Positions 7,044-14,044 of a stretch of 35,968 nt of DNA are shown here, one piece after another (positions within the stretch are counted from its first letter, which is position 1; every line of letters begins with the position of its first letter). The notes beneath the pieces are model-generated. The model was not told the origin of the DNA. It ran no database searches and saw only the letters and a program-made list of their open reading frames with translations. This DNA is from Actinomycetota bacterium (GTDB lineage Bacteria > Actinomycetota > Acidimicrobiia > Acidimicrobiales > RAAP-2): assembly GCA_021324355.1 (NCBI GenBank), contig JAJPJD010000021.1:1-35968 (forward strand), written 5' to 3'. The position numbers and the translations under genes were made by a program.

Positions 7044-7072
7044 TTGTCGTGGGCCTTGCCGGCGAGTATACA
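7044..7072 (+). promoter_or_regulatory. Putative promoter of cysDN-sirC
   Basis: TTGTCG (7044-7049), 17-nt spacer, TATACA (7067-7072) gives a sigma70/SigA-like promoter with a start near 7079 and a leader of about 65 nt. Its -10 shares bases with the oppositely directed cysH -10 (TATACT, 7065-7070 on the minus strand, with GAAACC at 7088-7093 as a weak -35 at 17 nt). Confidence 0.5.
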
Positions 7073-7087
7073 TGACCAAACAGGTCA
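7073..7087. promoter_or_regulatory. Inverted-repeat operator between cysH and cysD
   Basis: TGACC-AAACA-GGTCA is a perfect 5-bp inverted repeat with a 5-nt spacer. It occupies the -10/-35 spacer of the putative cysH promoter and the start-site region of the putative cysD promoter. One bound regulator could therefore control both arms of the sulfate assimilation locus. The regulator is not encoded in this window. Confidence 0.45.
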
Positions 7088-7144
7088 GGTTTCCGGCCGC
7101 GGCTCGCCTGCCACCCACCCGCCCGAGGACACCACCCCCACGAG

Positions 7145-8083
7145 ATGACTGCCACCGACACCGCACCCACCGCCACCGACACCCGGTTCCGGGCCGACCA
7201 CTTGGCCCTGCTCGAGTCCCACGCCATCTTCGTCCTGCGCGAGGTGGCGTCGGAGTCCGAACGGCCGGTGCTGCTGTTCAGCGGCGGCAAGGACTCGGCC
7301 GTCCTGCTCCACCTCGCAGTGAAGGCCTTCCGACCAGGCAGATTCCCGTTCCCGGTCCTGCACATCGACACCGGCCACAACTTCCCCGAGGTGCTGGCGT
7401 TCCGGGATGCCCGGGTGGCCGAGCTCGGGGAGGAGCTGCTGGTGGCCCGGGTGCAGGACAGCATCGACCGAGGTCGGGTGGCCGACCCGGGGCCGGGCCG
7501 GTCACGGAACCGGCTCCAGGCGGTCACCCTGCTCGACGCGATCACCGAGCACCGCTTCGACGCCGCGATCGGCGGTGCCCGGCGGGACGAGGACAAGGCG
7601 AGGGCCAAGGAACGAGTCCTGAGCTTCCGGGATACCTTCGGCCAGTGGGATCCCAAGCGTCAGCGTCCCGAGCTGTGGCGCCTCTACCAGGGCCGGGTTC
7701 TCCCTGGTGAGCACGTCCGGGCGTTCCCGTTGTCGGACTGGACCGAACTGGACGTCTGGCGCTACATCGAGCGCGAGGGTATCGAGCTGCCGTCCATCTA
7801 CTTCTCTCACCGTCGCCCGGTTCTCGAGCGCGACGGGATGCTGCTGGCGGTGAGTGAGTGGGTGCAGCCCTCACCAGCCGAGACGGTGGAGGTTGCCAGC
7901 GTGCGCTTCCGCACGGTCGGCGACGCCACCTGTACCGGTGCCGTCCGGTCCGAGGCTCGCACCGTCGAAGCAGTTATCGCCGAGATCGCGGCCTCGAGGA
8001 CCTCGGAGCGGGGCGCCACCCGGGCGGACGATCGCTTCTCCGAGTCAGCCATGGAAGACCGAAAGCGCGAGGGGTACTTCTAG
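7145..8083 (+). CDS. cysD: Sulfate adenylyltransferase subunit 2
   Basis: 312 residues, normal for CysD. N-type ATP pyrophosphatase with PP-loop FSGGKDSAV (about residues 45-54), followed by HIDTGHNFPEV and the GARRDEDKARAKERV segment characteristic of the family, and ending in the expected DRKREGYF-like C-terminus. With CysN it forms APS from ATP and sulfate. It is the first gene of a plus-strand cysD-cysN-sirC operon; cysN begins 3 nt after its stop. The N-terminal 14 residues are a Thr/Ala/Asp-rich extension; no good Shine-Dalgarno precedes ATG 7145, so the precise start is less secure than the gene. Confidence 0.95.
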   Translation: MTATDTAPTATDTRFRADHLALLESHAIFVLREVASESERPVLLFSGGKDSAVLLHLAVKAFRPGRFPFPVLHIDTGHNFPEVLAFRDARVAELGEELLVARVQDSIDRGRVADPGPGRSRNRLQAVTLLDAITEHRFDAAIGGARRDEDKARAKERVLSFRDTFGQWDPKRQRPELWRLYQGRVLPGEHVRAFPLSDWTELDVWRYIEREGIELPSIYFSHRRPVLERDGMLLAVSEWVQPSPAETVEVASVRFRTVGDATCTGAVRSEARTVEAVIAEIAASRTSERGATRADDRFSESAMEDRKREGYF

Positions 8084-8086
8084 GCC

Positions 8087-9415
8087 ATGGCGCCGCTGGC
8101 CACGCCCGGCGCGTCGAGCCCGAGCGAGACGACCAGCGCCGACCTGCTCCGATTTGCCGCCATCGGGTCGGTCGATGACGGCAAGTCGACATTGATCGGC
8201 CGGCTCCTCCTCGACACCCGCCAGCTCTTCGACGACCAACTTGAAGCGGTCGCCGCTGCCTCCCGCCGGCGGGGCGGGCCAGCACTGGACCTCTCGTTCG
8301 TCACCGACGGCCTCCGGGCCGAGCGGGAGCAGGGCATCACCATCGACGTGGCCTACCGCTACGCGGCCACGATGACCCGCAAGTTCATCATCGCCGACTG
8401 CCCCGGCCACGTGCAGTACACCGCGAACATGGCCACCGGCGCCTCGACGGCCGACCTGGCCCTGGTCGTGGTGGACGTGACCACCGGTCTGCGAGAGCAG
8501 GCCCGCCGACACGCCTGCATCGCCGCGCTGCTCGGCGTGGACCAGATGGTGGTTGCCGCCAACAAGATGGACCTGGTTGCCTGGCGGGCCGGCCCCTATG
8601 AACGGGTGAGGGCCGAGATGGAGACCCTGGCCCGCCGTCTGGGTATCGGGGCGTGCACCGTTGTCCCGGTCTCGGCCCTCCACGGGGACAACGTGGTGGT
8701 GCCTTCCAGCGCGGCGGCCGACTACTACGACGGCCCCACCGTGCTCGAGGCCCTGGAGTCGGCCCGGGCCGGCTCCTGGTCGGCAGCCCAGGGAGCCCAC
8801 GCCGGTACGGCCGCTCGCCTTCCGGTGCAGTGGGTCCTGCGCACCGGGACCGGTCGGGCCTACGCGGGCATCGTGGACGGCGGGCCGCTGCGGGTGGGAG
8901 ACCCAGTGGTCGTCCTCCCGGCCGGGCTGGCCACCACGGTCACCGCGGTCCGCACCTACGACGGCCCGATCGCCGAGGCGCCGGTGGGGATCTCGGTCTC
9001 GGTCGAACTGGCCGACGACCTCGACGTGGGGCGAGGCGACATGATCGCCGCCGAGCAGGACCCGCCCCAGGTCACCGGAGACCTCGAGGCCACGGTGTGC
9101 TGGTTCGGGGCCACGCCGCTGTGCAGTGGCGACCGGTTCCGAGTCAAGCACACGACCCGGGTGGGACCTGCCCGGGTGGTCGAGGTCCGCTCCCGGCTCG
9201 ACGTGCACGACCTCTCGCTCGCACCAGCCTCCGAGCTGGCGGACAACGAGATCGGGGTGATCCGGCTGGCCACCGGCACCCGGCTCGCCGTCGACCCCTA
9301 CCGCGCCAACCGGGTCACCGGCAGCCTCGTGCTGATCGACGAGGCCACCCATGCCACCGTTGGGGCCTGCATGGTCGGCCCGCCCTCGATCGGCCCTCTC
9401 GGGCTGGCAGGCTGA
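8087..9415 (+). CDS. cysN: Sulfate adenylyltransferase subunit 1 (GTPase)
   Basis: 442 residues, a translation-factor-like GTPase. G1 GSVDDGKST, G3 DCPGHVQYT, G4 NKMD and G5 SAL are present, followed by two beta-barrel domains. GTP hydrolysis drives APS formation by CysD. There is no C-terminal APS kinase (CysC) fusion, so this locus provides APS but not PAPS, which fits the APS-type reading of the divergent cysH. It starts 3 nt after cysD and is followed 5 nt later by the siroheme gene. Confidence 0.95.
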   Translation: MAPLATPGASSPSETTSADLLRFAAIGSVDDGKSTLIGRLLLDTRQLFDDQLEAVAAASRRRGGPALDLSFVTDGLRAEREQGITIDVAYRYAATMTRKFIIADCPGHVQYTANMATGASTADLALVVVDVTTGLREQARRHACIAALLGVDQMVVAANKMDLVAWRAGPYERVRAEMETLARRLGIGACTVVPVSALHGDNVVVPSSAAADYYDGPTVLEALESARAGSWSAAQGAHAGTAARLPVQWVLRTGTGRAYAGIVDGGPLRVGDPVVVLPAGLATTVTAVRTYDGPIAEAPVGISVSVELADDLDVGRGDMIAAEQDPPQVTGDLEATVCWFGATPLCSGDRFRVKHTTRVGPARVVEVRSRLDVHDLSLAPASELADNEIGVIRLATGTRLAVDPYRANRVTGSLVLIDEATHATVGACMVGPPSIGPLGLAG

Positions 9416-9420
9416 GCGCG

Positions 9421-10083
9421 GTGTCGCCGGCCCCTCCCTACCCAGTCGTGCTCCGGCTGGAAGGCCGACCGTGCCTGGTGGTGGGGGGCGGCCAGGTGGC
9501 GGCCCGCAAGGTCGCCGACCTGCTGGCGTGCGGCGCCGCGGTGACCGTGGTCTCGCCGGAGCTGTGCTCGGCCATCGACGAGCTGGCGGTGGCGGGCACC
9601 GGCGGGGTGCTGCGCGTCGAACGGCGCCACTACCGGCCGGGGGAGGCCGCCGGCTACCGGCTGGTCGTGACCGCGACCGGGGTGGAAGAGGTCGACCGAC
9701 TGGCGGCGGCCGACGCTGAGGCGGCCGGAGTCTGGGTCAACAGCGCCGACGATGCCGACCACTGCTCGTTCTTCTTGCCGTCGGTCCACCGCGAGGGCCC
9801 GGTGTCCATCGCGGTGTCGACCGGGGGGGCCAGCCCGGCGCTGGCCGCCTGGCTCCGCCGGCGCATCGCCGAGTCGCTGGGCCGGGAGCACCTGGGAGCG
9901 CTGGCCGCCCTGCTGGAGGAGGGCCGCCAGGCCCTCCGACGGGCTGGCCGGCCGACCACCGCGGTCGACTGGCGGGCCCTGCTGGACGGGGACCTGCCCA
10001 GCCTGGTCGCCGCCGGGCGGGCGGCCGAGGCCCGCCGGCGGGTCGACGATGCGGTGGCCGCCGCCGTGCGCGACCCCCACTGA
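9421..10083 (+). CDS. Precorrin-2 dehydrogenase / sirohydrochlorin ferrochelatase (CysG N-terminal domain type)
   Basis: 220 residues from GTG 9421. It has the NAD-binding Rossmann start CLVVGGGQVAARKVADLL and the second family block VNSADDADHCSFFLPS with the Asp pair expected at the dehydrogenase/chelatase site, then GPVSIAVSTGGASPALA. The protein corresponds to Met8p/SirC or the CysG B domain; no uroporphyrinogen methyltransferase domain is attached. It oxidises precorrin-2 to sirohydrochlorin and may insert iron, supplying siroheme for the sulfite reductase across the divergent promoter. It is the third gene of the cysDN operon. A longer open frame from 8653 overlaps cysN out of frame and is not used. 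Confidence 0.9.
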   Translation: MSPAPPYPVVLRLEGRPCLVVGGGQVAARKVADLLACGAAVTVVSPELCSAIDELAVAGTGGVLRVERRHYRPGEAAGYRLVVTATGVEEVDRLAAADAEAAGVWVNSADDADHCSFFLPSVHREGPVSIAVSTGGASPALAAWLRRRIAESLGREHLGALAALLEEGRQALRRAGRPTTAVDWRALLDGDLPSLVAAGRAAEARRRVDDAVAAAVRDPH

Positions 10084-10092
10084 CCTGGGCGA

Positions 10093-10590
10093 TCAGCGCG
10101 GCCTGGCCACCATGACCACTGTGGCGGTCACGAAGACCACCACTGCCAGCGCCGAGGACCCGGCGACCAACCGGCAGTCCCGCACGACCCCAGGGACCGC
10201 GGCTGGCCGAGTGCCCGGGCTGGCGGCCAACGCCCGCTGGAGGCGTCGTTCGGCCGGCCAGAGCACCCCTTCGGCAACCGCCGCCGCCAGGGCCCACAGG
10301 CCGAGGCCGGCAGCCACGAACGGGTCGCCAACGCTGAACCGCCCGTCGGCCACCAGTCCAGCTCCCAAGACGGGCACCAGGTAGAGCACCCGCCCGGCCC
10401 AGTTGACCCCGGGGGAGAAGTAGCGCCGGAGGTCATCGGGCAAGGCCCCCGAGCCGTGCCGGGCCAGCCGGTCGGCCTGGACGCCGCTCACCGCCAGCGC
10501 GCCGAACCCCACCAACGCGGCGGCAACGTGGAACAGCAGGAGCAGGTCGAATCCCACCGTGGACGGTGGGCCGGCGACGGCCGGGAGCAC
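10093..10590 (-). CDS. Integral membrane protein, DUF2269-like (tentative)
   Basis: About 165 residues with four hydrophobic segments: LLLLFHVAAALVGFGALAVSG, a second around VNWAGRVLYLVPVLGAGLV, a third around PFVAAGLGLWALAAAVAEGVL, and a C-terminal ALAVVVFVTATVVMVA. A His in the first helix and the general layout recall DUF2269/CopD-like small membrane proteins; function unknown. GTG 10590 is preceded by GACAAT at 5 nt, suggesting a near-leaderless start, while GTG 10557 immediately before the first helix is an alternative. Upstream extension to 10812 would be antisense to galT and is rejected. Convergent with the siroheme gene (9 nt between stops). Confidence 0.6.
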   Translation of the reverse strand: MLPAVAGPPSTVGFDLLLLFHVAAALVGFGALAVSGVQADRLARHGSGALPDDLRRYFSPGVNWAGRVLYLVPVLGAGLVADGRFSVGDPFVAAGLGLWALAAAVAEGVLWPAERRLQRALAASPGTRPAAVPGVVRDCRLVAGSSALAVVVFVTATVVMVARPR

Positions 10591-10636
10591 GGCCCATTGT
10601 CGCCCGGCCGTCGCCGAGCCGGTGCCAGCCAAGCGG

Positions 10637-10642
10637 TACCGT
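10637..10642 (+). promoter_or_regulatory. Candidate -10 box (TACCGT) upstream of the galT leader ORF
   Basis: TACCGT fits the TAnnnT actinobacterial -10 pattern and lies 7 nt before GTG 10650, so transcription would start at or next to that codon. No -35 hexamer is seen. AGGAGGA fills the gap, too close to the GTG for normal Shine-Dalgarno spacing. Confidence 0.35.
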
Positions 10643-10649
10643 AGGAGGA

Positions 10650-10706
10650 GTGAACGTCGCTTCGTCGATCTGGGCTGAGGGGTCGGCAGCGGCCACCCAG
10701 TGGTGA
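10650..10706 (+). CDS. Putative 18-residue leader ORF coupled to galT
   Basis: GTG 10650 opens the frame VNVASSIWAEGSAAATQW and stops at TGA 10704-10706, overlapping the galT GTG 10703 in a GTGA. galT itself has no visible Shine-Dalgarno, so translation may be delivered by this micro-ORF. A very similar arrangement precedes glyA. Evidence is positional only; the peptide has no recognisable motif. Confidence 0.35.
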   Translation: MNVASSIWAEGSAAATQW

Positions 10707-11689
10707 GCGAGCTCCGACTCGACCCGCTCTCGGGCCGCTGGGTGGCGATCAGCGCGCTGCGCGCCGATCGCCCGTCGGCCTTCGTGCTCTCGGGGACCGC
10801 CATCGAGGACACCCGGGCCTGCCCCTTCTGTCCAGGCCACGAGGAGGCCAGCCCGCCCGCCCTCGAGACCTACGGCCCGACCGGGAACTGGCTGGTCCGG
10901 GTGGTCCCCAACCTCTACCCGGCGTTCGAGGGTGACCAGCCGTTCGTGGTGGAGAACCGGGGACCGGTGTTCACCCAGGCCACCGCGGGTGGGATCCACG
11001 AGATCCTGGTGTTCACGCCCGAGCACGACAGCTCCTGGGCCGAGCTCTCGAGCGAGCAGGCCAGCCTGGTCATGGCGGCGCTGCGGGACCGGATCGAGGA
11101 GCACTCCCAGCAGCGCAACCTCCGCTACAGCCAGGCCATCGTCAACTGGGGCCGGGAGGCCGGCGCCTCCCTCGCCCACCCCCACGGCCAGCTCCTTGGG
11201 ATGTCCTTCGTCCCCCGGGAGCTCTCCGAGGAAGTGGCCCGGTTCACCAAGTTCGCCGGTGGCTGCCTGTTGTGCACCACCGTCGACGCCGAGGAGAACG
11301 CTGCCTGCCGAGTGGTCTACGCCGATGCCCGCTCCATCGTGGTCTGCCCGTTCTGGAGCTCGGTCCCCTACGAGATGCTGGTCATCCCGCGCTCGCACAC
11401 CCCCCACCTCTACCGCAGCCCCCCCGAGGACCTGGTCTCCATCGGCACCGCCCTGCGGGACTGCCTCAAGCACCTGAAGGAGCGGGTGGGTAACGTCGCC
11501 TACAACATCGTCTTCCACTCCGCCCCCTACCGGGTGAGCGAGCCCTACCACTGGCATGTCCACGTGTGGCCCAAGGTGACCACCCGGGCCGGCTTCGAGC
11601 TGGGGACCGGGGTGGCGATCAACATCGTCGCCCCCGAGGCGGCCGCCGACGAGCTCGGCCTGGCCGTCGGCTCGCCAGCCTCGGCCTGA
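10700..11689 (+). CDS. galT: Galactose-1-phosphate uridylyltransferase (GalT, HIT superfamily)
   Basis: About 328 residues. The N-terminus ELRLDPLSGRWVAI is the GalT opening. The Zn-type CPFCPGHE, active-site AHPHGQLLG (HPHxQ nucleophile motif; His-Pro-His) and C-terminal YHWHVHVWPK with a second His set are all present. The enzyme exchanges UMP between UDP-glucose and galactose-1-phosphate; some actinobacterial relatives accept other hexose phosphates. Either GTG 10700 or GTG 10703 can be the start; the latter overlaps the stop of an upstream micro-ORF. No galK or galE is nearby, so a Leloir role is inferred from the protein alone. It converges with the phosphofructokinase gene, 7 nt between stops. 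Confidence 0.88.
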   Translation: MVSELRLDPLSGRWVAISALRADRPSAFVLSGTAIEDTRACPFCPGHEEASPPALETYGPTGNWLVRVVPNLYPAFEGDQPFVVENRGPVFTQATAGGIHEILVFTPEHDSSWAELSSEQASLVMAALRDRIEEHSQQRNLRYSQAIVNWGREAGASLAHPHGQLLGMSFVPRELSEEVARFTKFAGGCLLCTTVDAEENAACRVVYADARSIVVCPFWSSVPYEMLVIPRSHTPHLYRSPPEDLVSIGTALRDCLKHLKERVGNVAYNIVFHSAPYRVSEPYHWHVHVWPKVTTRAGFELGTGVAINIVAPEAAADELGLAVGSPASA

Positions 11690-11696
11690 GTCGTCC

Positions 11697-12743
11697 TCAG
11701 CCCAAGAACGGCGCGGCCACCTCGAGCAGGTCGAGGTCCAGGGTCTTGGGGTGGCCGACCGCCTGGTCCAGGGGGACCCGGACGATCGACCCGGCCGACA
11801 GCGCGACCATGGTCCCGAAGGCCCCGTCGTGGACCGCCTCCACCGCCGCCACCCCGAAGCGGGTGGCGAGCACCCGGTCGAAGGCGGTCGGCGTCCCGCC
11901 CCGCTGGATGTGGCCCAGGGTGGTGGCGCGGGCCTCGAAGCCGGTTCGGCGCTCGATCTGGCCGGCCAGCCAGTCGCCGATGCCCCCCAGGCGCGCGTGC
12001 CCGAAGGCGTCGGGCGGCGCACCCGAACGAGCGGCGGCGGCCGACTCCGCCAGCGTCGGGTCGGCCGGCAGGGCGCCCTCGGCCACCACCACGATCGAGA
12101 AGAACTGGCCTCGCTCGTGGCGGGCGGTGAGCTTGGCGCACACCTGGTCGAGGTCGAAGGGCACCTCGGGCACCAGGATCTCGGCTGCTCCCCCGGCAAT
12201 GCCGGCCTCGGCCGCGATCCAGCCGGCGTGGCGGCCCATCACCTCGCACACGATCACCCGGTGGTGGGACTCGGCCGTGGTGGCCAGCCGGTCGATCGCC
12301 TCGGTGGCGGTCTGCACCGCAGTCTGGAAGCCGAAGGTGACCTCGGTCCCCGACAGGTCGTTGTCGATCGTCTTGGGCACCCCGACCGCCCGCACCCCCA
12401 TCGGCCCCAGCCGGTTGGCCACCCCCAAGGTGTCGTCCCCGCCGATGACCACCAGTGCATCGATGCGGTCAGCAGCCAAGGTCCGGCGAACCCGCTCCAC
12501 CCCGTCGGGCTCGCCGAAGGGGTTGGTGCGTGAGGTCCCGAGCACCGTGCCACCCATTGCCAGCAGCCCGGTCGAGCGCAGCGGGTCGAGCGCCGTGGAG
12601 CGGCCGTCCAGGACCCCTCGCCAGCCATCCAGATAGCCGATCGTCTGGTCCCCGTGGCGAACATGGCCCGCGGTCACGACCGCCCGGATCACCGCGTTGA
12701 GGCCGGGGCAGTCGCCTCCCCCCGTCAGCACACCGAGTCGCAC
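11697..12743 (-). CDS. pfkA: 6-phosphofructokinase, PPi-type signature
   Basis: 348 residues from GTG 12743. It begins RLGVLTGGGDCPGLNAVIR, the family start. The phosphoryl-donor motif is GGDDTLGVA (Asp after GGD, where ATP enzymes have Gly) and the next motif is GVPKTIDND (Lys, where E. coli has Gly). Asp plus Lys at these places is the combination known from PPi-dependent PFKs such as that of Amycolatopsis methanolica, while ATP-dependent actinobacterial enzymes keep Gly in the first. So it likely interconverts fructose-6-phosphate and fructose-1,6-bisphosphate with pyrophosphate. It lies 38 nt after the maltokinase gene. GACACT sits 6 nt before the GTG, so an internal leaderless promoter is possible. 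The open frame to 13025 is not coding. Confidence 0.9.
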   Translation of the reverse strand: MRLGVLTGGGDCPGLNAVIRAVVTAGHVRHGDQTIGYLDGWRGVLDGRSTALDPLRSTGLLAMGGTVLGTSRTNPFGEPDGVERVRRTLAADRIDALVVIGGDDTLGVANRLGPMGVRAVGVPKTIDNDLSGTEVTFGFQTAVQTATEAIDRLATTAESHHRVIVCEVMGRHAGWIAAEAGIAGGAAEILVPEVPFDLDQVCAKLTARHERGQFFSIVVVAEGALPADPTLAESAAAARSGAPPDAFGHARLGGIGDWLAGQIERRTGFEARATTLGHIQRGGTPTAFDRVLATRFGVAAVEAVHDGAFGTMVALSAGSIVRVPLDQAVGHPKTLDLDLLEVAAPFLG

Positions 12744-12781
12744 CGGGTCAGTGTCGCGCGCGCCGCCAGGGCAACCGCCGC

Positions 12782-14044
12782 CTAGCGGGCCAGACCGGCC
12801 CCGACCTTGGCCGCCGCCTCGCCGAGCTCGAACGCCACCAGTAGCTGCTCCACCAGCTCCCCATCGGTCGGCACCAGCTCGCTGATCCCCGGGGTGGCCA
12901 GGTAGCCGGCCAGGAACGCCCGGCGGTTCCGGTCGACCCATGCCCGGGCGGCGCCCTCCAGGCCCGGCCGCAGGGCCTGATCCCGCTCCTCCAGCGCGAC
13001 GCCGGCCACGTGGCGCAGCGACCACAGCATGTCGCCGACGTCGCTCAACGGACAGCAGTAGCGGGGCTCCCCGGCCGAGTCGGCCCCGCCGGGGAGCCAG
13101 TCAGCCACCACCCAGCCCTGGTTGGACCGGGCGGTCCGCCCGAGATGCAGGTCACCGTGGGTCCGGACCGCCGCTGCGCGCTCCGTCCGCTCGCGCAAGC
13201 TGGCCAGCGACTGCCGGAACGGTTCCGAGCGGGCCAGGGCCGGGGCCTGGTCCTTCACCCGGGCCTCGACCTCGCTCGCCCAGTCGGCCACCGAGGCGCT
13301 GCGCCGCCCGAATGCCCGCTCCGACGCCAAGTGGAGCCGAGCGGCCATGGTCCCGAGCGCCCGGGCCTCGTCGGCAAAGTCCCCGCCAGCCTCCTCGGGG
13401 CTGCCGCCAGCGCCGTAGAGGTCCCGCAGGGAGGTGCGGGCCACTGCCCAGCCGTCAGCTGCCTCAGTGAGCAGCTCCTGGGCCACCCCGAGGTCCCGAC
13501 CGCGGCGCCGCCACAGCGCGAGCGGGGCGGCCAGGTGGTTGAAGCCCGCCTCGTCCAGCCCGACAAGCATGTCGACGGCCGGGTGCGGGCCCTCGGTCGG
13601 CCACGGGAAGACCGACAGGCTGAGCCGGTCCTCGGCGTCGAGCACCGTGGCCCGGTCGTCGTCGGCGGCGATCGAGGCCACCGCGACCGGCTCGCCCACG
13701 ATGGCCACCACGACCAGGGGGGCGAGGTCGGCGTCGAACAGTGCGTCCACCGCCACCGCCGGGCCGGCCTCGTCCGCGAACCCCCCCAAGACGCCATCGT
13801 CGACCCCCCGCAAGGTCCGCACCTCGGCCCCCGGTGGGTGCAGTCCCAGCACCAGATGGGCGGTCCGGCCGTCGACGCTCGCCACCACGTCGAGCAAGCC
13901 CGGCCGACCGGGCCGCAGGACCTCGGCCTCGAGGATCTCCAGCCGGCCGACCCCCCCCACCCCCCGCCGGGCCAGCCACGCGACTACCAAGGGCTCGAGC
14001 GCCCGCCGCCGGGCCCCGTCGATCTCCAACATCGCGTTGGTCAC
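12782..14044 (-). CDS. mak: Maltokinase (aminoglycoside-phosphotransferase-like fold)
   Basis: About 420 residues from GTG 14044, whose codon overlaps the treS stop (GTGA); ATG 14032 is an alternative. The catalytic loop HGDLHLGRT matches the Mak signature HGDLHLGQ. The metal-binding segment usually reading DFEGEP is here ADWLPGG: the Asp is kept, the rest diverges. SDVGDMLWSL matches the following conserved helix. Mak phosphorylates maltose from TreS to maltose-1-phosphate, the substrate of GlgE for alpha-glucan synthesis; glgE is not in the window. The coupling to treS is the strongest functional evidence. Confidence 0.82.
   Translation of the reverse strand: MTNAMLEIDGARRRALEPLVVAWLARRGVGGVGRLEILEAEVLRPGRPGLLDVVASVDGRTAHLVLGLHPPGAEVRTLRGVDDGVLGGFADEAGPAVAVDALFDADLAPLVVVAIVGEPVAVASIAADDDRATVLDAEDRLSLSVFPWPTEGPHPAVDMLVGLDEAGFNHLAAPLALWRRRGRDLGVAQELLTEAADGWAVARTSLRDLYGAGGSPEEAGGDFADEARALGTMAARLHLASERAFGRRSASVADWASEVEARVKDQAPALARSEPFRQSLASLRERTERAAAVRTHGDLHLGRTARSNQGWVVADWLPGGADSAGEPRYCCPLSDVGDMLWSLRHVAGVALEERDQALRPGLEGAARAWVDRNRRAFLAGYLATPGISELVPTDGELVEQLLVAFELGEAAAKVGAGLAR

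Noticed and set aside
6997-7144. SAM or other sulfur riboswitch in the cysH-cysD intergenic region
   Set aside because: No paired helices or conserved aptamer core seen; only promoter-like hexamers and a short palindrome.
8653-9420. Upstream extension of the precorrin-2 dehydrogenase frame into cysN
   Set aside because: The extra residues are an Arg/Gly-rich shadow of cysN; the family N-terminus begins right after GTG 9421.
10591-10812. N-terminal extension of the DUF2269-like membrane protein
   Set aside because: It would run antisense through the galT start and its promoter, and the residues are hydrophilic low-complexity sequence unlike the family.
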